Shown: piece by piece, positions 43,836 to 52,902 of the stretch
How the letters are laid out: the number at the start of each line of letters is the position of its first letter
Numbering within the stretch: the first letter of the stretch is position 1
NCBI GenBank assembly: GCA_902779535.1
Contig: CACZBX010000014.1
Location: 1 to 64,000, forward strand
Length of the DNA: 64,000 bases
Reading direction: 5' to 3'
Origin: an uncultured Bacteroidales bacterium
GTDB lineage: Bacteria; Bacteroidota; Bacteroidia; Bacteroidales; Bacteroidaceae
Translations under genes and position numbers: made by a program
The notes under the pieces: model-generated
What the model saw: the letters and a program-made list of their open reading frames with translations, nothing else
Databases searched by the model: none
Told to the model about the DNA's origin: nothing

Positions 43836-46220
43836 TTATTCTTTTTTAAGTTCTTGAGACGGATTGGTACGAGCGGCCTTTAGAGTCTGCCAGAGCACAG
43901 TGCCGAAAGCGATGGTCAGGGAGATTAGGATGGCTACGATGAATACCCATCCATACCCTTCGATGCGATAGGCGAAGCGTTCCAGATAGAGTTGGGCGGC
44001 CCAAATAGCCAACGGAATGCCAAAGGCACAGGCAATAGCTGTAAGTATCATATAGTTCTTGACGTTTCGCCAGGTTTCTCGGCTCGCATCAGAACCAAAT
44101 ACTTTGCGGATGGCTACCTGCTTGGTGTTCTCGTCAGCAAAGTAGGTACTCATAGCCAATAGGCCCAATAGTGCAATTAGTACAGAAAGGACAGCAAAGA
44201 GTTCTACTAGTCGCAAGGTCCTGCGTTCCGGTTCCAGTTGCTTTTTGTTAATGTCTTTTATAAAGCCATATCGCCAGGCAGGTTCTTCCACTCCGGAGGT
44301 TTCCATCCTGTACTCTCGATAGGCTTGGAGGATAGCTTCATCGTAGGATTTATCTTCTCCGGTCGTGCCAATCAACATGCAATTAGCCCAATTGAGTTCT
44401 TCTGCTCTGGTTACAATGACACCGCCATCTAGGTTGGTGTCGTCTTCGGAAGCCGGTCGGGTAGGAAAGTCTGTGACAATACCGCCGATAAACTCAGGTT
44501 GTGCACCATTCACACTTATTTTTTTGGGGAATGTCGTAGTAGTATCTGACACACCTGCCTTATTGAAGGCACTCCGGCTCAACCAGAGAGAATGCAACAG
44601 CGGATGGCTGAAATCTTCTTCCACCTCAAGTCCAAGCAGACGGAAATAGGTGGAATCACAAAGAATTATAGGCATATCAACATGATGTTCATCGTCCACT
44701 TTGACACCCACCGTCATGTTGATGAGCCCTGGGATGCCACGTCCTACACCAACTTTGGTCACAAAAGGAAGCTGCTCCACCTTGTCTTTGAAAAGTTTCA
44801 TCATATCATAGTCTCGGGCGGAATATTCGATGTAATATAGATTCTCCGAGGCAGCGTGCATTGGTCGGGTGAGCATGTGTCGCATCTGTACTTCCATCAC
44901 CAGTGCCATGGCTATCAGAAAAACTGAAAGGAAATTCTGTATCACGATGAACACTTTGCTCAGCACCATTTTGTTACGACGCCGGAACGTGCCCTTGATT
45001 ACGTCAATGGGCTGATAGCGGGAAGCGGCAAAAGCAGGGAGCAGTCCGTTGATGATACCCAAAACCAGAATGCCGGCGATGTAAACAAGGATATATCCGG
45101 GGGTGAGCATGAAGGAAAGCCTTACGCCAGTGTCGCCGATGCCCATCATTATTTCATCTGGGTCACTATTGGAGACCAAACTATTCACCATAGATACTAA
45201 CGAGTTGGCTAGTAGAAGAGCGGCAACGAAACATACGGCGGTGAAAGCCACGGATTCACTGATGTATTTCCACAGAATTACATTTCTATCGGCTCCGAGA
45301 AGTCGTCTGGTGGCCATTTCCTTTGCACGTTTTCCGGTCAGTGCCAGACTCAGGTTCACATAGTTGAAGATGGCCGACAGAAGGAGCAGCAGTACGACGA
45401 TGGTCAGCAACCGTAGCATTTGGCTATTACCCGTGCGAGTTAACCCGTTGCTGCTTCCAGTGAAGAAGAAAGCCTCATCCATGCGGTAGGCTTGCCATTT
45501 ATCTACCCTTTCTGCGGACCAGGTGGGATCGTAGTTCTTATGCAACAATGTTTTCACTTTAGCCTGCACATCGGTAAGGTCAGCATCATCCCGTACGCGG
45601 AACCAGGTGGTATAATTGCCGATGCTATTGAATTCTTTGCTCTGGTCAGCAGCCCAGCTTCCTGAAATGTGTGTGATTATTTCAAAAGGCATGAAGTAAG
45701 TATTGTCAAAATCGGCAAAGATGCCCTTGATGGTGCGTTCCGATTCATCCACATTAATGGCTCTTCCTATGAGGCTCTCTCCTCCCTTTGACAGTTTTCT
45801 GGCCAACGATTCACTGATGAGAATATCTTTTTTCCCTACGAAATCCTCTCCGTTTCCTTCAATCAATTGGTATTCTGGGAATACTTTAAAGAAGTCTGCA
45901 TCACCCTCAATGCCGTTCGCTCGAATGATTTCTTCATTGATTTTGATGATCGGGTTCCACAGCAGTGCAACGTGCGTTGCTGCTTTTACCTCCGGAACAT
46001 TCATCTCAAGTTCCTCTTTGTCCCAATAGGTCAGTCCCAGAAAATCATCGCTTCCCAGCACGAAGGTTTGTTTCCACTTTGGTGACTCATGGGCTACTTC
46101 ATACTGCTGCACCACATAACTGCCAATCAGGATGACAAATGCCAGGCTTACGGCGAGTCCCACCGCCTCAATGACGGTGTAGAGCTTATTTCGTGACAGA
46201 AATTTTAGATAACTTTTCAT
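43836..46220 (-). CDS. FtsX/MacB-type ABC transporter permease (3rd in operon)
   Basis: A 794-residue permease with the same layout as its neighbour: N-terminal TM, MacB-core periplasmic domain, TM block (YVNLSLALTGKRAKEMATRRLLGA between segments), second periplasmic domain and C-terminal TMs (LIALLGLLAMSTYFA). I use the ATG at 46220 (MKSYLKFL), one base after the previous stop; an ATG at 46229 would overlap it. It is clearly a paralogue of the permease at 41508-43829, from which it is separated by six bases. Confidence 0.88.
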   Translation of the reverse strand: MKSYLKFLSRNKLYTVIEAVGLAVSLAFVILIGSYVVQQYEVAHESPKWKQTFVLGSDDFLGLTYWDKEELEMNVPEVKAATHVALLWNPIIKINEEIIRANGIEGDADFFKVFPEYQLIEGNGEDFVGKKDILISESLARKLSKGGESLIGRAINVDESERTIKGIFADFDNTYFMPFEIITHISGSWAADQSKEFNSIGNYTTWFRVRDDADLTDVQAKVKTLLHKNYDPTWSAERVDKWQAYRMDEAFFFTGSSNGLTRTGNSQMLRLLTIVVLLLLLSAIFNYVNLSLALTGKRAKEMATRRLLGADRNVILWKYISESVAFTAVCFVAALLLANSLVSMVNSLVSNSDPDEIMMGIGDTGVRLSFMLTPGYILVYIAGILVLGIINGLLPAFAASRYQPIDVIKGTFRRRNKMVLSKVFIVIQNFLSVFLIAMALVMEVQMRHMLTRPMHAASENLYYIEYSARDYDMMKLFKDKVEQLPFVTKVGVGRGIPGLINMTVGVKVDDEHHVDMPIILCDSTYFRLLGLEVEEDFSHPLLHSLWLSRSAFNKAGVSDTTTTFPKKISVNGAQPEFIGGIVTDFPTRPASEDDTNLDGGVIVTRAEELNWANCMLIGTTGEDKSYDEAILQAYREYRMETSGVEEPAWRYGFIKDINKKQLEPERRTLRLVELFAVLSVLIALLGLLAMSTYFADENTKQVAIRKVFGSDASRETWRNVKNYMILTAIACAFGIPLAIWAAQLYLERFAYRIEGYGWVFIVAILISLTIAFGTVLWQTLKAARTNPSQELKKE

Positions 46221-46221
46221 A

Positions 46222-48558
46222 CTATTCATTCTTTAGTGATTCGATCGGATTGGCATGGGCGATGCGGAGGCAGTTGAGCACTACCACGCCTAGTACAATC
46301 AGTAATACTAGCACTGTACCGCCGATGAAAAACAGCGGATTCAATGACACCTTCTCGGCAAACTGCTCCAGCCATTTATGGGCCATGAAGAATGCTGCGA
46401 CGCAGGCAATGATTGCCATCACTGCGGATAGTTTCATGATATCCTTGGCGAATACGCTTAAGATATCCTGGGTGGTGGCGCCATTGATTTTGCGCACTGC
46501 CATTTCCTTCGACCTTCGGAGGCTCTCATCCTTGATAAAGCCGATGAGTCCCAGTAGTGCAATCAGCAGCGAGAACACCGCGCCCAGTGCCATCGTATTC
46601 CGCAGCTTTTTGCTGTCGGCATAGGCAGCTCGCATCTGCTCCTCATAGGACAGGATATTGATTTCCCGGCCCTCCAAGGCCAGCTCCAGCGCTTGGCGAA
46701 CCTTCGGCAACGCCTCCGGCCTTACCTTGAAGAAGGTATGCGGCATCCAGGAAGTCATCGATTCGATATCCCCATAGAACAGGGCACTGGGGCGTGGATC
46801 CACGCCGGTCAGGTTGCCGATGAGGTAGCTTTTGTAAACACCGGAGATGGTGAAATAGCTCCGATCGGAATTGCGTGAACGGTCATGACCAGTGATGAAC
46901 ACCTGTTTACCTACGGCGCCATCGCTCCAGTCCGTAAACTCGGCCATCTTCTTCACAAACTTTTCATCCACAACGATTTCAGAGGAGTCTCGGGGCGCTC
47001 GGCCTTCCAAGAACTCAATACCCATGAGGTCGAAAAAACCGACGGAGCATTCGTACTGGTCAGCAATATTGAATAGTTCGCGGTCATCATTTGGAAGGTA
47101 CACATTGTCTCCATTGGAGCCCTGGAATGGCAGGTTATAGGCCGTTGCCACTCCTGTCACCTCCGGCAGGCCATTCAGGACACTGACGGCGCGGGTGACG
47201 GCTTGGCGATCACCGTCGAAGAGGCTGATATAGTAGAGGTTATCATAGTCGTAACCCGTATCGGCATGGGAGACCACCTGGTACTGCCGGCCGATGATAA
47301 GCATCATCACTACCAGAAACACGTTGATAAGTACCTGGACGCCCAGTAGGCCGAGCTTCCAATTGCGAGAATTTTCCGTATAGTTTTTCAGGGCGGCATA
47401 CACCGGAATTCGCTGGTAGAGCTCTGCCGGGACTACGATGGAGATGATGAGTACGAAGAGAATCACCGACATGATGGCTATGACGCTTTGCGGCACCAGT
47501 AGCGTTGGGAACGGAACTCCCAGCAGATTTTCCACGGTGTTCCGTCCAGCAAAGATGATGACGGCGGCGAGTGCCAGCGACAGCATGATATGCAGCAATG
47601 CCTCCTTCGTCAGCATTCCGTAAATGTGCTTTCTTTCTGCGCCGTAGCACTTGCGCACACCCACTTCCTTGGAGCGCTTCACGAGGGAGGAAATCACAAT
47701 CAGGATGTAGTTCAACAGGCTGATGAGTATCAGCAGTGCTGCTACAATGGACAGCAAAATCACTTGTGACTTTACCTCGGAATCAGATGTGTGCATCTTG
47801 CTGAAGGGCTTCAGAAAATAACGGAAGGTAGAACCTTGGGCCTCTATCTGTTCCAAAGGTTGATGTGCCTCTTGCATTTTCCGGATGGCACCGGCAAGCG
47901 TACTCGGGTCAACATCGGGGAGCAGTTTCACGTAGCCTTTGTATCTGTCGTTTCCGTTCCAGTTGTTGGTGCTCTGCTTTCCGTAGGTCTCCATCGACAG
48001 CAGGATGTCATAATCCAATGTTCCGTTCTTCGGGAAGTCTTCAAAGACGCCCTCGATGGTCAGCTTCAATCCGCCCATATCGGCATTGGCAATCTGCTTA
48101 CCGATACACTCCTGGATGCCACCCATCTTTTCAGCAAAGCTCCGGCTTACCATTATGCTGCCCCATTTGCCCAGCGTCTTCACCGGATCACCGGTCAGAA
48201 TCGGCCGGTCGAAGACCTTAAAAAAACAAGTATCGGCGCAGACGAGTGTGGCTTTGAGCTTGTTATCATCCTCATCCAGGTATGTATCACCGTTGAAAAC
48301 GAAAGTGGTACGCGTACCTGCTTCAACGCCGGGCACTTCTTCCATGAAGCCCACTGCCACGGCGCCGCTTACCTGGCCATAATCCTTCTCGTCCCCCTGC
48401 ATGGAGATCCAGGTGTTGATGGTATACACTCGATCGATGTCCTTGTAGAAATTGTCATAGCTAAGTTCGAAGAATACCTTGGCGATGAGTACAATACCTA
48501 CCGCCAAGCCTATTCCCAGAGACAGAACTTTGATTATTATATCCGATTTGCGCTTCAT
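46222..48558 (-). CDS. FtsX/MacB-type ABC transporter permease (2nd in operon)
   Basis: A 778-residue permease with N-terminal TM (VLSLGIGLAVGIVLIAKVFF), periplasmic MacB-core domain, TM block (LLNYILIVISSLVKRSKEVGVRKCYGAERKH), second periplasmic domain and C-terminal TMs (GAVFSLLIALLGLIGFI). It is more divergent from the two downstream permeases than they are from each other. By eye its third positions are richer in G/C than those of the downstream pair. Its start shares one base with the stop of the ATPase gene (TAATG), indicating coupling. Confidence 0.87.
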   Translation of the reverse strand: MKRKSDIIIKVLSLGIGLAVGIVLIAKVFFELSYDNFYKDIDRVYTINTWISMQGDEKDYGQVSGAVAVGFMEEVPGVEAGTRTTFVFNGDTYLDEDDNKLKATLVCADTCFFKVFDRPILTGDPVKTLGKWGSIMVSRSFAEKMGGIQECIGKQIANADMGGLKLTIEGVFEDFPKNGTLDYDILLSMETYGKQSTNNWNGNDRYKGYVKLLPDVDPSTLAGAIRKMQEAHQPLEQIEAQGSTFRYFLKPFSKMHTSDSEVKSQVILLSIVAALLILISLLNYILIVISSLVKRSKEVGVRKCYGAERKHIYGMLTKEALLHIMLSLALAAVIIFAGRNTVENLLGVPFPTLLVPQSVIAIMSVILFVLIISIVVPAELYQRIPVYAALKNYTENSRNWKLGLLGVQVLINVFLVVMMLIIGRQYQVVSHADTGYDYDNLYYISLFDGDRQAVTRAVSVLNGLPEVTGVATAYNLPFQGSNGDNVYLPNDDRELFNIADQYECSVGFFDLMGIEFLEGRAPRDSSEIVVDEKFVKKMAEFTDWSDGAVGKQVFITGHDRSRNSDRSYFTISGVYKSYLIGNLTGVDPRPSALFYGDIESMTSWMPHTFFKVRPEALPKVRQALELALEGREINILSYEEQMRAAYADSKKLRNTMALGAVFSLLIALLGLIGFIKDESLRRSKEMAVRKINGATTQDILSVFAKDIMKLSAVMAIIACVAAFFMAHKWLEQFAEKVSLNPLFFIGGTVLVLLIVLGVVVLNCLRIAHANPIESLKNE

Positions 48559-49238
48559 TATAGTTCGTTTTTGACATCACTTACTATCTGACCATCAAAC
48601 AGGTCGATTGTCCTTTGCGCCTGTGCCGCATCTTTCTGGCTATGAGTTACCATCACGATGGTGGTGCCTTCGTTATTGAGCTCTTTCAAGAGATCCATCA
48701 CTTCCTTACCGTTCTTGGAGTCCAAGTTTCCGGTAGGCTCATCGGCCAATATCAGCTTTGGGCCAGCAACCACAGCACGGGCAATGGCCACGCGCTGCTG
48801 TTGACCGCCGGAGAGCTGCTGGGGGAAGTGCTGGGCACGATGGCTGATAGCCATACGCTTCATGATTTCTGTGACTCTCCGCTTGCGTTCACCTGCGCTG
48901 ATGTTCAAGTAGCGCAGCGGGAGTTCAATGTTCTCATACACATTCAGTTCATCGATCAGGTTGAAGCTTTGGAATACAAATCCGATATTGCCTTTTCGGA
49001 ACTTGGTACGCTCCTTTTCTTTGAGGTTAGCCACCTCAGTTCCAAGCAATTCGTAGCTGCCACTTGTTGGATTATCCAGTAGTCCAAGAATGTTTAATAG
49101 GGTTGACTTACCACAACCTGAAGGGCCCATGATGGCAACAAACTCGCCGTCTTTGATTTCAAACGATACGCCATTGAGGGCTGTAGTCTCAATTTCTTCC
49201 GTCCGGAAGATTTTTGTAAGATTAGTTACTGTAATCAT
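48558..49238 (-). CDS. ABC transporter ATP-binding protein (MacB/LolD type)
   Basis: The 226-residue cytoplasmic ATPase has Walker A GPSGCGKST (residues 38-46), Q-loop FQSFNLIDELN, signature LSGGQQQRVAIARA, Walker B LILADEPTGNLDS and the switch histidine in MVTHSQ. Sequence and length place it with the LolD/MacB group, whose ATPases power mechanotransmission or lipoprotein release through FtsX-type permeases rather than classical pore transport. It is the only ATPase in an operon with four permeases, so it presumably serves all of them. Confidence 0.95.
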   Translation of the reverse strand: MITVTNLTKIFRTEEIETTALNGVSFEIKDGEFVAIMGPSGCGKSTLLNILGLLDNPTSGSYELLGTEVANLKEKERTKFRKGNIGFVFQSFNLIDELNVYENIELPLRYLNISAGERKRRVTEIMKRMAISHRAQHFPQQLSGGQQQRVAIARAVVAGPKLILADEPTGNLDSKNGKEVMDLLKELNNEGTTIVMVTHSQKDAAQAQRTIDLFDGQIVSDVKNEL

Positions 49239-49262
49239 AATGCTATAGTTTTAAATTGTTTA

Positions 49263-51623
49263 TTATTCGTTTTTAAGAAATTCAACTGGATTGGCATTGG
49301 CGGCTCGCCAACTTTGTAACGTCACTACGAGCAATGTTATAGCCCCCACTAAAAGTAGAGAAACTAAGAAAATCCATACAGGTACAGGTGCTTGATAGGC
49401 GAAACCCTTTCGCCAGGCAGTCATCAACCAATAAGCAATTGGAGATGCAATCACGAAACTTATGCCCACCATCATTAGGTATTTCTTATTGATCATTCTA
49501 AGGATGTTTTCTGCTGTGGCTCCATTCACGCGCCGTACTGCAATTTCCTTTTTCAAGAATTGCGTTTCAAAGAACACCAGTCCGATGATGCCGATGATGG
49601 CTATCAGGAGGGCTACTACGGAAGCAATGGTGATGAGCTTGCCTAATGATTGTTCGTTTTTATACATATCCTCAATCCATTTGTCCAGATGACTGACGGT
49701 GATCATGTCGGGCTCCCTGCGAGGGTCAAACTTGCAAATCGCATCCTTGATGTAGTCAGAAACCTCTTTGAAATCGGCCCCGGGGGCGGTCCGAACGTAC
49801 ATCGTTCCGAAAGACCGCCATCCATCTTTGCCCCAGTTATAAAGCACCAGCGGGCCCATGGCGTGTTGCAGACTCTTGAAATTGAAATCCTTCACCACAC
49901 CGACAATCTCACAGTTATCCACGTGGCCGTACATCAGACTTCCAACGTGAAACTGTGGAAACATCTGCATGAAGGTCTCATTGGGAATGATGCTGCCGGC
50001 CTCATTCCGGTTGTCAGACTCCCGGAAGTCACGGCCTTCCACAATCTGAAGCCCGAAGAACTGAACAAAACTCTCGTCCACGGGAAGCGCTTCCATAAAA
50101 ACCTGATTGCCGTCGTCCCCGGTACGGCTCCAGCTCATCCTCCCATCGGAAACGATTGGACTGTCGCAGAAGGTCACATCTTCAATGGAAGGGTTCTGAA
50201 GCAAATGGCTTTTCAGAGCATCTTTCTGGCTTCCGGCAGGGTAGCCGCACCAGGTCTGAAGCCAGGTCTGAAGGACGCGTGCTTCGTCAAAGCCCATATC
50301 CTTCCCAATCATAAACTTGGTCTGCACGCTCACGAACAAGGCCATCAGGATAAAGAGGAACGATAGCACAAACTGAAGGCCCACCAGAATGTTTCTCAGC
50401 GCCTTACCCTTCACACTGGTTCCATAAGAGCCTTTCAAGACCAATGCGGCAGGTTGGGAGGTGGAATACAGGGCCGGGGCAAGGCCGGCGATGACAGCCG
50501 ACACCAGCGCCACCCCCAGCATCAGCGCCAGAATGCCTATGTTATCCTTCAACGCAAGACTGTCCGACACATACGACGCCCAGGAAGATCCTGCCACTAC
50601 GTGCATAATCAGGCAGGCTATCGCAAACGCGATGAGTGCGATAAGCCCGGCGTGCAGCAGCTGGCGCACGATCAAAGAACCGCGACCTTCTCCCAGCACC
50701 TTGCGCGTGTTGATGTTCTTGATGCGGAAAGGAATCTCCGCAAAAGCGAAATTGATGAAGTTGATAATGGCAATGAGAATCAATAGGATGGCAATGGCAG
50801 CCAGCGTAATGGTAATTGCCTTGTTGGCGCTGGCGATATTGGCCCGGACATCCCGTTCGAAATGGGCATCATGCAGGTTGCTGATGCGGAAACCTCTGCG
50901 GAATTCATCCGCTTCGTCAGCATCGAAATCATTTCCGTATTGTTCCAAAACGGCATTCTCCATCAACGCCTCTGTCTCCTTGGCCAGGGATGGATCTTTC
51001 AGCTTTACAAAAGCAAGGAAGGACCACTCGTTGGTGTTATCAAGGAATTCGTCACCCAGATTAACAAGCACGCCATAGTGCATGTTGGAGTTTTTGGGCA
51101 TATCCTTGAAAACGCCAATGACTCGAACCTCCACTCCGTTCCCGGCCTTGAAATTTTTGCCGATGGCACTCTCGTCTCCGAAGAAAGTTTTCGCATATTC
51201 CTCGCTCACGACGGCTGTCTCACTGGCGGTGAACTCTCTTGCTGAACCTTCCACCCATTCAAACGGGAATACGGAGAACATGGAACTGTCAACTCTTGCA
51301 GAGGGAACGGATAGTATCGTCTGTTCACCATCTTTCTTTAATGTAACTTCATGTGGCATAGTCCAGTACGTCCCCACCGCCTCGATATTGGGGCTGGCCG
51401 TCTTGGCGATTTCTATCATCGGACGGGAAAAGAACGTGCTGAACAACCCCTTGTCCATCCAGTTGTTCTCCATCCGGAACACCTGCTTGTGCCCCTCGAA
51501 ATTGGCGTCATAGGTCGTATCCCAGCGTACCTGCACCATCAGGATCATTGCTGAGGCAAACGCCACACTCATCCCAAGGATATTGATTAACGTTGAAACG
51601 CCTGTCTTTCTGAAAACTTTCAT
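49263..51623 (-). CDS. FtsX/MacB-type ABC transporter permease (1st in operon)
   Basis: A 786-residue permease between the HlyD-type adaptor and the ATPase. It has an N-terminal TM (TLINILGMSVAFASAMILMV), periplasmic domain, TM block (IAILLILIAIINFINFAFAEIPFRIKNINTR to PALYSTS), second periplasmic domain and C-terminal TMs. It differs considerably from the other three, with an N-terminal motif FRKTGVSTLINILG rather than NKLYT. Some stretches (for example near 50450-50700) are visibly GC-rich. It probably forms a complex with the adaptor and TolC. Confidence 0.87.
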   Translation of the reverse strand: MKVFRKTGVSTLINILGMSVAFASAMILMVQVRWDTTYDANFEGHKQVFRMENNWMDKGLFSTFFSRPMIEIAKTASPNIEAVGTYWTMPHEVTLKKDGEQTILSVPSARVDSSMFSVFPFEWVEGSAREFTASETAVVSEEYAKTFFGDESAIGKNFKAGNGVEVRVIGVFKDMPKNSNMHYGVLVNLGDEFLDNTNEWSFLAFVKLKDPSLAKETEALMENAVLEQYGNDFDADEADEFRRGFRISNLHDAHFERDVRANIASANKAITITLAAIAILLILIAIINFINFAFAEIPFRIKNINTRKVLGEGRGSLIVRQLLHAGLIALIAFAIACLIMHVVAGSSWASYVSDSLALKDNIGILALMLGVALVSAVIAGLAPALYSTSQPAALVLKGSYGTSVKGKALRNILVGLQFVLSFLFILMALFVSVQTKFMIGKDMGFDEARVLQTWLQTWCGYPAGSQKDALKSHLLQNPSIEDVTFCDSPIVSDGRMSWSRTGDDGNQVFMEALPVDESFVQFFGLQIVEGRDFRESDNRNEAGSIIPNETFMQMFPQFHVGSLMYGHVDNCEIVGVVKDFNFKSLQHAMGPLVLYNWGKDGWRSFGTMYVRTAPGADFKEVSDYIKDAICKFDPRREPDMITVSHLDKWIEDMYKNEQSLGKLITIASVVALLIAIIGIIGLVFFETQFLKKEIAVRRVNGATAENILRMINKKYLMMVGISFVIASPIAYWLMTAWRKGFAYQAPVPVWIFLVSLLLVGAITLLVVTLQSWRAANANPVEFLKNE

Positions 51624-51643
51624 AGCTCTTTTTAAATATTTGT

Positions 51644-52900
51644 TTAAAATACCAATACATCACTATCACCATAGGTTTCATACCCAGAGGTGATTACTTT
51701 CTCTCCTGGCTCCAGACCTTCGAGAACTTCATAGTACTGTGGATTTTGGCGACCAATATGGATCTCTCGTTTGACGGCTTTGTTACCGTTTTTGTTAACA
51801 ACATAGATCCATTTCCCACCGGTCTTCTGGTAGAATGTGCCACGAGGAATAATGATAGCTTCTTCCGGCTGACCTAACTGGAGGTTCAAGTAGTAAGTCT
51901 GACCGGCACGGATATTATCGGGCTGTTCACCATCGAACTTGAAATCAGCCTTGAACTTGCCGTCACGGACCTCCGGATATACTTTCCGAATGCTAGTGGA
52001 GAAGGTTTCGCCTTGGCGTTCGAAGGTGGCCTCAAGGCCCGTCACTACGCGGTCGATGTAATGCTCATCGATTTGAGCCTCCACCTTGTATGTACCTACC
52101 GAATTGATCTGTCCAATCTTGGTTCCGCTGGCGATACTCTGTCCCAAGACCACGTCCAATAGTCCCAGTTCACCATCGATAGGGGCCTTCACGATGAGGT
52201 TACTCTTACGCTTGCGGATCATCTGCATGTTCAGCTGCATATTGTCCAGACTCTCTTCCATACGGTCGATCTGTGTGCTACGGTACAAACTGTCTTGCTT
52301 GGAGCGTTCGGTCATCAGTTCGTATTTTTGTTTGGCTAGTTTGTAGTCCTCCTCGGCTTTCAGGTATTCTTCCTTGGCGATAAGTTTGTCCTCATACAAT
52401 GCCTTTTGCTGTTGGTAGGCTCGTCTCAAGCGTTCTACCTGAGTCCCATATTCCAGCACGTTTTGTTGGACATCCAACTTCTGTTGTTCCATCTGGATCT
52501 GGGTATTGCGTAGGATGTTTTCCTTCTCGGCCAGCTCCGCCTCGGAGTTTAGGATGGAGAGATCCAAATTGTCGTTGCTCAGCACCAAGATAGGGTCGCC
52601 GGCCTTCACTGCCGAACCTTCTTCGATGAGGATGCTCTGCACGACCCCGCCCTCCTGCGGGCTCAATTGGATGGTTGTCATCGGCTGCACTCGTCCGCTG
52701 ATACGGATATAGTCGTTGAACTCTCCCCGTTCAGTAGTAGATACTACCACTGAATCTTTGTCTACGCGTAGGGTTTTGTTGTTGGGCCTTACTATCAGAT
52801 AAACGATGAACGCAAAGAGTAGTCCTCCTAACCAATAGGGAAGGGCCTTCTTCGTGAAAGCCACTTTCCAGCCTGTTTGTTTTTCTAAAATTCTATCCAT
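51644..52900 (-). CDS. HlyD/MacA-type periplasmic adaptor (membrane fusion protein)
   Basis: The 418-residue protein is anchored by one N-terminal TM (YWLGGLLFAFIVYLIV, ~22-37). A lipoyl/barrel-sandwich half (TTIQLSPQEGGVVQSILIEEGSAV-type segment) leads into an alpha-helical hairpin of heptad-rich coiled coil (~100-220), then the second lipoyl half (VKAPIDGELGLLDVVLG), a beta-barrel (RVVTGLEATFERQGETF) and a membrane-proximal domain ending GEKVITSGYE. It bridges the inner-membrane permeases and TolC. It lies two bases after the tolC stop. Confidence 0.93.
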   Translation of the reverse strand: MDRILEKQTGWKVAFTKKALPYWLGGLLFAFIVYLIVRPNNKTLRVDKDSVVVSTTERGEFNDYIRISGRVQPMTTIQLSPQEGGVVQSILIEEGSAVKAGDPILVLSNDNLDLSILNSEAELAEKENILRNTQIQMEQQKLDVQQNVLEYGTQVERLRRAYQQQKALYEDKLIAKEEYLKAEEDYKLAKQKYELMTERSKQDSLYRSTQIDRMEESLDNMQLNMQMIRKRKSNLIVKAPIDGELGLLDVVLGQSIASGTKIGQINSVGTYKVEAQIDEHYIDRVVTGLEATFERQGETFSTSIRKVYPEVRDGKFKADFKFDGEQPDNIRAGQTYYLNLQLGQPEEAIIIPRGTFYQKTGGKWIYVVNKNGNKAVKREIHIGRQNPQYYEVLEGLEPGEKVITSGYETYGDSDVLVF

Positions 52901-52902
52901 AA

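Noticed and set aside
47791..48591. 266-codon plus-strand frame inside a permease gene
   Set aside because: Shadow of a GC-rich minus-strand coding region; no promoter or domain, and the permease frame is well supported.
49650..50366. 238-codon plus-strand frame inside the first permease
   Set aside because: Same reason: antisense shadow in a GC-rich gene.
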